Source: CALBJU01 sp965247125 | Lineage (GTDB): Bacteria; Bacteroidota; Rhodothermia; Rhodothermales; UBA10348 | Assembly: GCA_965247125.1 (NCBI GenBank) | Contig: CBDFGO010000001.1 | Location: 186,001-250,000, forward strand | DNA length: 64,000 nt | Direction of reading: 5' to 3' | Shown: piece after piece, positions 17,271-26,173 of the stretch | Position numbering within the stretch: position 1 is the first letter of the stretch | How the letters are laid out: the number at the start of each line of letters is the position of its first letter | Notes under the pieces: generated by a model | What the model saw: only the letters and a program-made list of their open reading frames with translations | The model's database searches: none | Told to the model about the DNA's origin: nothing | Program-made: the position numbers and the translations under genes

Positions 17271-18518
17271 TTAATGTGCGGGTAACAACGTACCCCTGAC
17301 CTCGCCAAATCCAATTCTGAGACCGTCTCTCTCTGCCGCCCCTCGCATGATGACAGTATCGCCATCGGCGATAAACTTGCGCTCGGATCCATCACTCATC
17401 TGAAAAGGATTTGTGCCCTTCCAGGATATCTCGAGCATCGAGCCAAAGCTGCCCTTTTCAGGACCCGAGATGGTGCCAGATGCCATGAGGTCTCCTGAAT
17501 TGACGTTGCAACCTCCGACCGTGTGGTGGGCCAGCTGCTGGCAGACGTTCCAGTACATGTACTTGAAATTTGATCGGCAGACGATGTCGTCTTTTTCTGA
17601 CGCTGGCGCCAGTATTCCAACTTCGAGGTCAATATTGAAGGCCCAATCCCCACTCGACCGCAGGTACGGCTGGGGCTCGGGATCCTGAACGGGTCCCGCA
17701 CATCGAAACGGTTCGAGCGCATCCAATGTCACGATCCAGGGCGAAATGGAGGTGGCGAAATTCTTGCCCAGAAAAGGCCCGAGGGGTACATACTCCCACT
17801 TTTGAATGTCCCTGGCACTCCAGTCATTCACCAGAACGAAGCCGAATATGTGTTCCGAGGCGTTTTCAATTGTGATCGGCTCACCCAGATTGGTCGCCGG
17901 GCCCGTGAAAAACCCCATCTCCAATTCAAAATCGAGCAGCCGGGATGGGCCAAAAACAGGTGGGTCATCGCCGGGCTTGGTCTGCCCGCTCGGGCGCCGA
18001 ACATCCGTGTCCGATATCACGACCGAGCTTGCCCGCCCGTGATACCCGACGGGGAGGTGAAGCCAGTTTGGCAGGAGCGCGTGGTTCGGATCCCTGAACA
18101 TCGTCCCCACATTGGTGGCATGTTCTTTTGAGGAGTAGAAATCTGTGTAATCTCCAATCTGCGCGGGCAATACCATGCGAACCCGATCCTGTCTGTGAAA
18201 CACGTCTGCACAGAGCGTGTCATTGTCACGCAGCGCCGGATTGTCCGTGGAAAGGAGAGATTGCAATTGCTGCCGAACCTCTGTCCACACGCTCCGACCA
18301 GCACCCATGAAGTTGTTCAAGGAATCGCCTGAGAACACGTCGTTGGATAGTGTGGTTGATAAAAGCCCGGCTTTTTCCAGGGCACCCAGATCCAGCACAT
18401 CTTCTCCAATGGCGATCCCTGGCCGGGGTCGGGTGTCTCCGTCGGGGATAAACACTCCGTAGGGAAGGTTTTCTATCGGAAAATCGCTTCCGGGTGGCAC
18501 GTGAATGAAGGAATTCAT
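17271..18518 (-). CDS. fahA: Fumarylacetoacetase
   Basis: This is a 415-aa enzyme for the last step of homogentisate/tyrosine catabolism, hydrolysing fumarylacetoacetate to fumarate and acetoacetate. The N-terminal SH3-like domain (about 1-115) is followed by the catalytic beta-roll. Metal and catalytic residues are in place: DYTDFYSSKEHATNVG (Asp ligand and catalytic His), LEMGFFTG (two Glu/Gly positions of the metal site), and VLVNDWSARDIQKWEYVPLG (Asp ligand and substrate contacts). Length fits the family. Homogentisate dioxygenase and maleylacetoacetate isomerase are not in the window. A conserved gene of unknown function lies 52 bases upstream in the same direction and a small exported protein 18 bases downstream. 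Confidence 0.96.
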   Translation of the reverse strand: MNSFIHVPPGSDFPIENLPYGVFIPDGDTRPRPGIAIGEDVLDLGALEKAGLLSTTLSNDVFSGDSLNNFMGAGRSVWTEVRQQLQSLLSTDNPALRDNDTLCADVFHRQDRVRMVLPAQIGDYTDFYSSKEHATNVGTMFRDPNHALLPNWLHLPVGYHGRASSVVISDTDVRRPSGQTKPGDDPPVFGPSRLLDFELEMGFFTGPATNLGEPITIENASEHIFGFVLVNDWSARDIQKWEYVPLGPFLGKNFATSISPWIVTLDALEPFRCAGPVQDPEPQPYLRSSGDWAFNIDLEVGILAPASEKDDIVCRSNFKYMYWNVCQQLAHHTVGGCNVNSGDLMASGTISGPEKGSFGSMLEISWKGTNPFQMSDGSERKFIADGDTVIMRGAAERDGLRIGFGEVRGTLLPAH

Positions 18519-18570
18519 AGTTCGAATGAGTGAGATGTGAGTCTGATCTCCGGAGGAGAGATGTCCGTTT

Positions 18571-19560
18571 TTATTGTGTCAGCCACCCGAGTTCAAGAAG
18601 ATCTTCACGAGGGTCGTTGAAACTGCAGCTTCCAATGGAAAGCCCGAGTGCCGTTCGATCGTTGATTAAATCAGTATTTGAGGCCTGAAGATCCTTCCAC
18701 CGAATGCCCGAAGGGTTGAATTCGAAAGAATTCGCGTCTTCGTCTCCGAGAATGATTTCCAGAGCGGTAGTGTCGAGGTTGTGAACGCGGCCCAGAGTGA
18801 CGGCGAAAAATACGTTCACAAATCCATGCATGGTGACCCCCTGCGCTTCATTGAAGTGCCGGAGCGGATGGTGGAGACCGGCGGTAGCTTTAAATGGGTG
18901 GCGAATCCGGATGGCGGCATGCAGGAAGGCTGCCAACTGGGCACACGTCGGAAAGTCACTTTCGGCGGTTCCACCACAGCGTATTTTTCCGAACATCCTG
19001 GCCCCGGATTCTTTCGAAGAGGCCAGCGCCAGGAAGTAGAGCGGGAGCTGGGCCGCGAAACTTTCTGATCGGACGATCTCACCGAATGCGGGCACATCCC
19101 CATAACCCTGGGTGCTGAATACGTCGAAGAGCGCATTTACACTTCGACTCGCCTGACTTGCAGAGGAAAGGGCATCGGGCGGGAAACGAAATTCGATCGC
19201 GTCGACCGAGCATTTCCCTTTCATCCGTTCCACAAATCGATTGCAGCGTTCGAGGTCTTCTTCGAGCGATCCAGGAAAAGAATCCATGGAACGAGTTGCG
19301 CCCGGAAGGACGTCAAAAGAAACAGGCGACTGAGCTGAAAATTTTTCGCCGAGTGCTTCTACCTCATTCAGGCGAGAAACGGGTACCACAAATGGCCCCA
19401 TCATCCACGCGTCACTTTCTTCTCGGTGAGCCAGGTACTCCTCTATCGCTTCAGGGAGCGAGAGAGACGCAGGTGGAAACAGCCCCGCGTAGTCGAACAG
19501 CCCGTTGAGGAGCGTTTTTACGCTGGTATGTTTGGGAAAAGACGGAGAATGAAATCTCAT
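18571..19560 (-). CDS. Conserved uncharacterised protein next to fumarylacetoacetase
   Basis: The product is 329 aa and cytoplasmic, with no signal peptide or membrane segment. I assign no function. Distinctive segments are LLNGLFDYAGLFPPASLSL near the N-terminus, FGKIRCGGTAESDFPT in the middle, and HPFKATAGLHHPLRH followed by MHGFVNVFFA towards the C-terminus. The spacing of short hydrophobic strands ending in charged or His residues (FDVLPG, IEFRFPPD, FGEIV, KIRCGG, KATAGLHH) resembles a beta/alpha barrel enzyme; that is inference. The start is ATG at 19560; a TTG at 19590 in frame would add ten residues. It lies 52 bases upstream of fahA, so the two are probably co-expressed and it may act in aromatic amino-acid breakdown. 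Confidence 0.75.
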   Translation of the reverse strand: MRFHSPSFPKHTSVKTLLNGLFDYAGLFPPASLSLPEAIEEYLAHREESDAWMMGPFVVPVSRLNEVEALGEKFSAQSPVSFDVLPGATRSMDSFPGSLEEDLERCNRFVERMKGKCSVDAIEFRFPPDALSSASQASRSVNALFDVFSTQGYGDVPAFGEIVRSESFAAQLPLYFLALASSKESGARMFGKIRCGGTAESDFPTCAQLAAFLHAAIRIRHPFKATAGLHHPLRHFNEAQGVTMHGFVNVFFAVTLGRVHNLDTTALEIILGDEDANSFEFNPSGIRWKDLQASNTDLINDRTALGLSIGSCSFNDPREDLLELGWLTQ

Positions 19561-19652
19561 CGACAGACGGAAACAGATGGTGGTAGGCAACTCAAGCCAG
19601 GTAATCAGGTCAAGACTAAGAACTCTTGATTAAAGCTTGTATGAACTCATAT

Positions 19653-19742
19653 GTAATATTACCTTAAATGACCGAAAAAAACGGCCCGCCGTGTTTATAC
19701 AGGCCTTTAGGGTGTCCGGGAACCGATTTTAAACCCAAAATC
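19653..19742. promoter_or_regulatory. Palindromes in the divergent region before the TPR gene
   Basis: The 268-base gap between the divergent genes at 19560 and 19829 contains the perfect palindrome GTAATATTAC (19653-19662), a short ACGGC-CC-GCCGT hairpin near 19680-19692, and GATTTT/AAAATC arms at 19725-19730 and 19737-19742. They could be operator or leader structures. No canonical promoter is certain. Confidence 0.25.
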
Positions 19743-19828
19743 TGGAGTTCCACCGTTCCATCCCACTAATTTGGAATCGACGGACACATTCACTGGATGA
19801 ACGAACGTTACTACACACGTTACCACAG

Positions 19829-21043
19829 ATGGCACTCATGAAGCGATTTCCAATTTTATTGAGCCTTCTCCTTGGGGCATTCCTCCTCGTAGGCGCAGAT
19901 GGATGTTCAAGCGATCCCAACGTCGAGGGCGCCAAACTGGACCTTCGTAACAAGGATTACGACAGGGCTCTGCAAAACCTTGCCACTGCGCTGGAAAAAG
20001 ATCCGGCCAACGCCGAAGCATACGAGCTGAAAGGCCGTGTTCTCTCCGAGAAAGCAACCGCCACGCCGGATCAAGTCGAGCACATCAACCTGATCATGGA
20101 AATGGTGGATGCCTTCGAATCGGCTACCAGCATTGACCCAACCTATTCAGACGCCGTAACGAACTCCCTGCGGTTTTCCTACGTCAGCGAGTTTCAGCGC
20201 GGCACCCAGGCATTCAACAGGGGCAGGAACGATGAGAGCGAGTTTCTCGTTGCTGCCCGGTATTTTCGATCGGCCGCCGATATCATGCCGGATTCTTCAG
20301 GAGCCTACGTAAATGAAGCATTCTCCTACATGAATGGTAAAGAGCCAGAAGGCGCTATCGGACCGTTTCAGGATGCGCTGGCAGCCGGTGATACCGATCC
20401 AGATACGTATCGACTATTGTCAGGACTGTATCAGACAAATGATCGCATGGACGATTCCATCGAATTACTCGAGACGGCGAGTAGTATGTACCCGGACGAC
20501 GTCGAGATTCAGAGTGAGCTGTTGAACGCGTATCAAGTGTCCGGCCAGATCGACAAGGCGTTGGATCGTTATCGTACGGCGGTCGAACGCGAACCGGAAA
20601 ATTCCTTGTATCGGTACAATTACGGTTCCCTTCTCGTTCAGGCGGGGCAAAATGAGCCTGCGCTGGAACAGTTGCAGGCCGCCATCGCGATCGATCCGAA
20701 TCACTCCAACGCTCATTTCAACATTGGCGCGGTTTATATCAATCAGGCGGTAGATACCAATACGCGTGTGGCGGAGCTGGATGATGCGCTTCGCGCGGTG
20801 CGCGCCGACCTCAGCAGAGACCAGATCGATGAACGTGAGGCTGCGATCGATGTGTTGGTCGACGAGCGGCGCGATTTTTTCGCCCTGGCCATTGCTCCGC
20901 TTGAAACGGCTCGAGTACTTTTTGAAGCAAATGAAGAAGATGTTGTTGATGTCTGTCGGGCACTCTTTCAGTCATATGCCCAGACCAATCAGACCGACAA
21001 AGCCCAGGAAGTCTCTGCGTGCGCGGGTTACGAGGATAATTAG
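19829..21043 (+). CDS. Exported TPR-repeat protein
   Basis: The 404-aa protein has an N-terminal signal (LLSLLLGAFLLVGADGCSS). The cysteine at about residue 26 could be a lipid-attachment site, though the preceding residues ADG are a poor lipobox. From about residue 35 it is made of tetratricopeptide repeats, for example AKLDLRNKDYDRALQNLATA, ALDRYRTAVEREPENSLYRY and ALEQLQAAIAIDPNHSNAHF, which form a superhelical binding scaffold. The part after about residue 310 departs from the repeat pattern and is charged. Such proteins usually support envelope assembly or secretion; the partner is unknown. A strong terminator follows the gene. Confidence 0.85.
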   Translation: MALMKRFPILLSLLLGAFLLVGADGCSSDPNVEGAKLDLRNKDYDRALQNLATALEKDPANAEAYELKGRVLSEKATATPDQVEHINLIMEMVDAFESATSIDPTYSDAVTNSLRFSYVSEFQRGTQAFNRGRNDESEFLVAARYFRSAADIMPDSSGAYVNEAFSYMNGKEPEGAIGPFQDALAAGDTDPDTYRLLSGLYQTNDRMDDSIELLETASSMYPDDVEIQSELLNAYQVSGQIDKALDRYRTAVEREPENSLYRYNYGSLLVQAGQNEPALEQLQAAIAIDPNHSNAHFNIGAVYINQAVDTNTRVAELDDALRAVRADLSRDQIDEREAAIDVLVDERRDFFALAIAPLETARVLFEANEEDVVDVCRALFQSYAQTNQTDKAQEVSACAGYEDN

Positions 21044-21121
21044 CCCGTTTCCCACGCATATCTTTCTCCGCTTGTCGATGAGAGATCAGAGAGTGATGCC
21101 ATCATTTTAGTTCGTGTTTGG

Positions 21122-21157
21122 GTCCGGGCTGCAGACGCAGCCCGGACTCTTTCTTTA
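21122..21157 (+). terminator. Intrinsic terminator after the TPR gene
   Basis: GTCCGGGCTGC (21122-21132) and GCAGCCCGGAC (21137-21147) pair perfectly around the loop AGAC and are followed by TCTTTCTTTA. This is a textbook Rho-independent terminator, 78 bases past the TPR stop and 44 bases before the next start codon. Confidence 0.9.
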
Positions 21158-21200
21158 ATTACGTCGAGCCGAAAAACGTTTTTCACATACCACTCAATTC

Positions 21201-22370
21201 ATGAAGCAGGAGCTGTTGAAGTCCATGGGCCTTGGGACCAAATCGGTCCATGCGGGGCAGCAACCGGATCCCGAAACGGGGGCCGTAATGACGCCCATTT
21301 ATCAGACTTCCACGTATGCGCAGTCCGCTCCCGGGGTGCATAAGGGATACGAATATGGTCGCGTTTCAAATCCTACTCGTACCGCCCTGGAGGGTAATCT
21401 AGCTGGACTCGAATCTGCCACGCACGGGATCAGTTTTTCGTCGGGTGTTGCGGCGACTGACGCCATTGCGAGGTGCCTGAAACCGGGCGATCATATCGTA
21501 GCGTCAAATGACCTGTACGGTGGGACGTACAGGCTTTTCAGAGAGGTATTTGGCCCGATTGGTATAACATCGGACTTTATCGACATGTCCGATCTGGAGG
21601 CTGCCCGCCGAGCAATTACTCCCAACACACGCCTCCTCTGGATCGAAACGCCCACCAATCCATTGGTGCGGATCGTGGATATCCAGGCGCTCGCTGACTT
21701 GGGGCACGAACAGGGTGCAGCGGTCGCGGTAGACAATACGTTTGCAACACCCATCCTTCAGCGGCCGCTGGAAATGGGTGCTGATCTCGTGGTGCATTCG
21801 ACGACGAAGTATCTGGGCGGTCATTCAGACGCCGTTGGGGGTGCGGTGTGCACCAACGACAATGAGTGGAGTGAACGCCTCCGCTTCCTCATCAAAAGTG
21901 CTGGCGCCGTGCCGGGCCCGATGGACTGTTTCCTGACCCTTCGCGGGACCAAGACACTCCACCTTCGGATGGAACGCCACTGCAGCAATGCGCAGGCGCT
22001 GGCAGAGCATCTTGTTCGTCATCCCAAGGTGTCGAACGTCTACTATCCGGGACTTCCCGATTTCGACGGCCATGAGCTGGCGGGGCGTCAGATGGACGGT
22101 TTTGGCGGAATGGTCTCATTCTTACTGGTAAATGACAGTTTCGAAGCTGCCAGCTCGGTTCTTTCATCGACGCAGGTCTTCACCCTGGCCGAAAGTCTCG
22201 GAGGCGTAGAAAGCCTGATCAATCATCCCGCAACGATGACACACGCGTCCATTCCGGTTGAAGAACGAAGGGCTGCGGGACTGCACGATGCATTGATTCG
22301 ACTCTCAGTGGGAATCGAGGATATTGACGATTTGATTGGAGACGTGGATCGGGCATTGAGCATGATCTGA
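21201..22370 (+). CDS. metB: Cystathionine gamma-synthase/lyase family PLP enzyme
   Basis: This 389-aa enzyme belongs to the Cys/Met-metabolism PLP family. It shows YEYGRVSNPTRTALEGNLA, the cofactor-ring stacking segment SNDLYGGTYRLF, the PLP phosphate/ring Asp in AVDNTFATPILQRPL, and the Schiff-base Lys203 in HSTTKYLGGHSD. These enzymes condense an activated homoserine with cysteine to cystathionine or cleave cystathionine. Synthase and lyase branches differ by few residues, and the opening GLGTKSVHAGQQPDPETGAV is shared, so the direction is uncertain. It is a single gene between a terminator and the convergent E1 gene. Confidence 0.9.
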   Translation: MKQELLKSMGLGTKSVHAGQQPDPETGAVMTPIYQTSTYAQSAPGVHKGYEYGRVSNPTRTALEGNLAGLESATHGISFSSGVAATDAIARCLKPGDHIVASNDLYGGTYRLFREVFGPIGITSDFIDMSDLEAARRAITPNTRLLWIETPTNPLVRIVDIQALADLGHEQGAAVAVDNTFATPILQRPLEMGADLVVHSTTKYLGGHSDAVGGAVCTNDNEWSERLRFLIKSAGAVPGPMDCFLTLRGTKTLHLRMERHCSNAQALAEHLVRHPKVSNVYYPGLPDFDGHELAGRQMDGFGGMVSFLLVNDSFEAASSVLSSTQVFTLAESLGGVESLINHPATMTHASIPVEERRAAGLHDALIRLSVGIEDIDDLIGDVDRALSMI

Positions 22371-22410
22371 CCCGATCTGGGAGCGAGCTGACATCGAAGT
22401 TAAGCTCAGC

Positions 22411-24546
22411 TTAAAACTCGGCGAGTGCGCGGGCGGCATCAATGATGTCTTCGTCCTGAGGAAGGAGCATTCGTTCCAGCGCATCCGCGAAGGCAATCTG
22501 GGAGAACTTACCGGCAAGTCGCTTCACGGGAGCGTCCAGGATGGAGAAGCACTTGTCGGCGATCTGCGCTGCGAGCTCAGCTCCGTACCCGACAAATTCG
22601 TGATCCTCGTATACGACCAGAGCCCTGTTCGTCTTCCGGACAGACGCCAGCACGGTTTCCATGTCGAGCGGAAGCAAGGTTCTGAGATCGATGACCTCGA
22701 TCGAGAAACCCTCTTTTTCCAGCTGTCGCGCCGCGTTTTGGGACTTGTGTACCATCATGCCGTAGGTCACAATGGTTAAATCTGTGCCTTCTCTCGCAAT
22801 TCGGGCCTTTCCGAACGGAAGCAGATAATCGGCGTCTGGTTCTGGACTACGCGCGGAAGCTGATCGATACAACGCTTTGTGTTCCAAGAAGATAATGGGA
22901 TCTTCCATCCGAATGGCTGACTTTAAAAGACCCTTGGCATCCGCAGCCGTAGAAGGCATAGCGACCTGAAAACCGGGCATGTGTGCAAAGATCGATTCGA
23001 TGTTCTGAGAGTGACAGAGGCCACCGTGGATATATCCGCCTATCGGAACCCGAATGACCATGGGGCAGGACCAATCACCGTTGGAACGGTAGCGATACGA
23101 AGCGACCTGATTGCGCAGGGCTTGCATTGCTGGCCAGATATAATCTCCGAACTGAATTTCAACTACCGGCTTGTACCCCGCTGAGGCGAATCCGACAGCC
23201 GTTCCAATGATGGATGCTTCCGCCAATGGAGAGTTGAAACAACGGTCCTCTCCAAACTTGCTGGTCAGTCCCCGCGTGGCCGTAAATACGCCACCTTTTT
23301 CGCCGGCGACATCTTCCCCGTAGACGATCACCTTGTCATTACGCTCCATTTCTTCCGAGAGCGCGTGGTTGATTGCGTCTACGACGACAACTGGCTCTCC
23401 AGACGGCTCTGAGGCTTCGTAATCAAGCCCGAGATCTCCCTCGAAGAGAACATGGTCCAGGGCAGTCTCAGGCTCGGGATCCGGCTGTGCATCTGCCCAG
23501 ACAGTCGCCTCGTCAACGCTCAGGTGAATCTCCGAGCGGATCGATTCGGTATCATCCTGCTTCAGAATTCCCGCCTCGAGCAGGCGCTTTTCGAGCTGCA
23601 GAATCGGATCCTCCCTCTTATCGGCCTCCAATTCTTCCGGTGTGCGGTATTTCGCGTGGTTGTCAGAAGAAGAGTGGGGAAGGAGTCTTACCAGATCCGC
23701 CACCAGGCAGACCGGTCCCTTACCCGAGCGAATATGATCGATGGCTGCCTGAGCCGCGGCGTACATCTGGAAAAAATCTGTGCCGTCAACGCGAATGCGT
23801 GCCAGGCCCTCGTAGCCGCGTGCAAGTTTAAAAGCAGATCCGCCAGCGGTCTGGTCCCTGACCGGAACGGAGATAGCATATCCATTGTCCTGGACCAGGA
23901 AGAGAACTGGAGCGGCAGTTCTCGCCGACCAGTTGAGTGCCTCGTGAAAATCGCCCTGCGACGTTGCACCGTCTCCACACGAGCAGTACACGTAGGCATC
24001 CTTTCCTTCGCGCTGCAACGCCATCGCCGCGCCTACTGCGGGAAGAAATTGAGCTCCGACGGACGATGAGATGGTCAGAATATTGCGCTCCCTGTTTCCG
24101 AAGTGTTCGGACATCTGCCTTCCAGCCGAATTCGGGTCGGAGGCTTTCGCCATGTGATGAAGCATCACTTCATTGGCAGTTCCATCCAGCATGAGGTACA
24201 TCATCATGTCGCGATAGTACATGCTGAACCAATCCATCCCGGGTCTACTCAAGAGCCCGACTGCTGCCTGTGCCGCTTCGTGGCCCGCGCAGCCGATATG
24301 GAAAAATCCCTTACCCTGCTTGAGGAGCGTGAGCATTTTTTCATCCAGACGACGAGAGAGCAGCATCGTACGATAAACGTGCAATAAAACGTCGCTGTCG
24401 ATGTCCGCCGGCCCAATGGGAGACAAATCAAAATCACCTTCGACAACAAGCAGCCCGGATTCATTTCCGTTGAGATCGACGGAAGCTGTTGCTCCGTCAC
24501 CAACAGAGACCGGAGAGGCTTTTCGTGATTTTGATTTTTTTGCCAT
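22411..24546 (-). CDS. Fused alpha/beta 2-oxoacid dehydrogenase E1 (pyruvate or branched-chain type)
   Basis: The 711-aa protein carries both E1 subunits in one chain. The alpha half (about 35-340) has the thiamin-diphosphate motif GDGATSQGDFHEALNW and the catalytic DNGYAIS loop. The beta half (about 375-711) begins VVDAINHALSEEMERNDKVI and contains FGEDRCFNSPLAEASIIG and VYEDHEFVGYG. It decarboxylates a 2-oxo acid and transfers the acyl group to lipoyl-E2; the E2 is at 293-2050. The start is the ATG at 24546; a TTG at 24621 in frame would add 25 basic residues without homology support. The N-terminal Lys/Ser-rich tail (KKSKSRKAS) is probably disordered. It lies downstream of a two-component pair, separated by 154 bases. 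Confidence 0.93.
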   Translation of the reverse strand: MAKKSKSRKASPVSVGDGATASVDLNGNESGLLVVEGDFDLSPIGPADIDSDVLLHVYRTMLLSRRLDEKMLTLLKQGKGFFHIGCAGHEAAQAAVGLLSRPGMDWFSMYYRDMMMYLMLDGTANEVMLHHMAKASDPNSAGRQMSEHFGNRERNILTISSSVGAQFLPAVGAAMALQREGKDAYVYCSCGDGATSQGDFHEALNWSARTAAPVLFLVQDNGYAISVPVRDQTAGGSAFKLARGYEGLARIRVDGTDFFQMYAAAQAAIDHIRSGKGPVCLVADLVRLLPHSSSDNHAKYRTPEELEADKREDPILQLEKRLLEAGILKQDDTESIRSEIHLSVDEATVWADAQPDPEPETALDHVLFEGDLGLDYEASEPSGEPVVVVDAINHALSEEMERNDKVIVYGEDVAGEKGGVFTATRGLTSKFGEDRCFNSPLAEASIIGTAVGFASAGYKPVVEIQFGDYIWPAMQALRNQVASYRYRSNGDWSCPMVIRVPIGGYIHGGLCHSQNIESIFAHMPGFQVAMPSTAADAKGLLKSAIRMEDPIIFLEHKALYRSASARSPEPDADYLLPFGKARIAREGTDLTIVTYGMMVHKSQNAARQLEKEGFSIEVIDLRTLLPLDMETVLASVRKTNRALVVYEDHEFVGYGAELAAQIADKCFSILDAPVKRLAGKFSQIAFADALERMLLPQDEDIIDAARALAEF

Positions 24547-24651
24547 GTTTTCAGGGGATGGAGCGCGAAATCTCGACCTTGTACGGTCCAGAATACGAAA
24601 ATGTTTGCTCTTCCGGGCCAAGGCGGCGTGAAGCTTGCTGCAAATCTTAAC

Positions 24652-24664
24652 ACCGTTAAACGGT
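24652..24664. promoter_or_regulatory. Palindrome upstream of the fused E1 gene
   Basis: ACCGTT (24652-24657) and AACGGT (24659-24664) form an exact inverted repeat around a single A, about 105 bases before the E1 start codon and after the histidine kinase stop. It is placed like an operator for E1; the binding protein is unknown. Confidence 0.3.
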
Positions 24665-24700
24665 CATAGAAGCTAAAAAAGAGCGATTATTACCCCGAAT

Positions 24701-26152
24701 TCAGCCCTCAACCTCTTCCGGTATCGACGATTCGTAGGGCAATTCAAACCAGAATCGGGTTCCCGTTCCAAACGTGCTTTCGACGTGCACGACTTCGCCG
24801 TGGGCGGCAAGGATCTGCTTCACGATGCTCAAGCCGAGCCCGGTTCCACCGCTTCTGCGCGAACGATCGGGATCTACGCGATGAAATCGTTCAAAAATGC
24901 GCTCGAGATGCTCTTCCGGAATTCCCCGTCCGGTATCCACGACTTCCAAGCGTACTTTTTTGAGGTGGCGCCGATAGCGACACCGGACCGTCCCTGAATC
25001 AGAGTAGGCGATCCCGTTGTCGGTAAGGTTTATCAGAACCTGCCGGATCCGAGCGCGATCTGCGCACACCAAGATCTCGGGGTTGTCAACGATGAGCTCG
25101 ATACCCTTTTCCGTAGCCTTTTTATGGAGTACATCGTAGACATCGTCGAGCACCTCGCTCAGTTCGAACACCTTGGGTTTGATCAAATCCTCCCGGTATT
25201 CCAGTCGGGCAATTTCAATCAGGTCGCTGAAAAGATTGTTCAATCGTTCCAGGTTGCTCAAGCCTTTCTCAGCATAGAACTTCCTTTTCTCTTTCGATAG
25301 ATTTGACGATGCCAGAGCCTCCAGGTATCCACCCACGGCAAATACCGGATTGCGGACTTCGTGCGAGACGTTGCCGGTAAACTCGTTCTGCAGAAGTGCC
25401 ATTTTCTGAAGCTCATCGATCTTCTCCTTAAACGTATCCGACATCAGATTCAGGCTTTTCGCCAGATCCTGAAATTCGGCGGCTCGCGAGTCGACGATTA
25501 TTTCTTCCTCAAGGCGCCCCTCGCTGATGCTCCGAGCCGAATTCCGAATCGCCTGCAAGGGTTGCGTCACGCGCTGAGCTGCGATCCAGCTACCGAAGGC
25601 GGCCAGCAGGAGCGCGAGAACCATTGCCACGATAAGCGTGAACTGCAGTCGGCGAATCAGCTGGAACAGCAAAGGCCGAGGTTGGCCGACCCGCACAATC
25701 AGGCCCGATCCTGCTCTATGAAGGGCCGTGAAGTAGTACAGTTGCCCATCGACGTCTCTCTGAGTGTAGTTGACTTCAACGCCTTCCTCGAACTGCATTT
25801 CCGGATGCTGTAGGAGCGACACATCGTTGAGCACATCTTCGCCCTCCAGATCGAGGATAGATCCTTCGTCGCTTACCACGGTGATGCGGATGCCCCCGAA
25901 CCTGACCATGGTGCGCATCCGCTCCAGACGCATCTCGTTCGAGGTTTCAGCTTCCAGGACGGTGGCGACTCTTGCAGTCTGCTGGTACATCGTCTGCTGA
26001 TACGCAACCCGGACTTCGTTCTGCAGAACGAAGGTGATGTACAGCCCGACGGCAGCCACGGCGATACCGACGACTAATAGGAGGGTCAGAATCATCCACG
26101 TCTGCGTCGATGCGCGCGTTGGAAATACCCGCTCGACGAGGCGTGATATCAT
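24701..26152 (-). CDS. Membrane sensor histidine kinase (partner of the 26174 regulator)
   Basis: The 483-aa kinase has membrane helices at about residues 18-40 and 166-190, a periplasmic region of about 125 residues between them, and HAMP at about 190-245. HisKA follows with the phospho-acceptor His264 in GNVSHEVRNPVFAVGG, then HATPase_c with NLTDNGIAYSDSG, DTGRGIPEEHLERIFERF and GGTGLGLSIVKQI. The architecture and H-box resemble PhoR/ResE-type kinases. It lies 21 bases after the response regulator gene and is certainly co-transcribed. The periplasmic sensor is not assignable to a known fold by eye. Confidence 0.94.
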   Translation of the reverse strand: MISRLVERVFPTRASTQTWMILTLLLVVGIAVAAVGLYITFVLQNEVRVAYQQTMYQQTARVATVLEAETSNEMRLERMRTMVRFGGIRITVVSDEGSILDLEGEDVLNDVSLLQHPEMQFEEGVEVNYTQRDVDGQLYYFTALHRAGSGLIVRVGQPRPLLFQLIRRLQFTLIVAMVLALLLAAFGSWIAAQRVTQPLQAIRNSARSISEGRLEEEIIVDSRAAEFQDLAKSLNLMSDTFKEKIDELQKMALLQNEFTGNVSHEVRNPVFAVGGYLEALASSNLSKEKRKFYAEKGLSNLERLNNLFSDLIEIARLEYREDLIKPKVFELSEVLDDVYDVLHKKATEKGIELIVDNPEILVCADRARIRQVLINLTDNGIAYSDSGTVRCRYRRHLKKVRLEVVDTGRGIPEEHLERIFERFHRVDPDRSRRSGGTGLGLSIVKQILAAHGEVVHVESTFGTGTRFWFELPYESSIPEEVEG

Positions 26153-26173
26153 CGCGATTAGTCCTCTGGCTCT

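Noticed and set aside
22400..22414. TTAAGCT-C-AGCTTAA hairpin as terminator between metB and E1
   Set aside because: A weak A/T-rich 7-bp stem that includes the E1 stop codon and has no T-run; probably chance.
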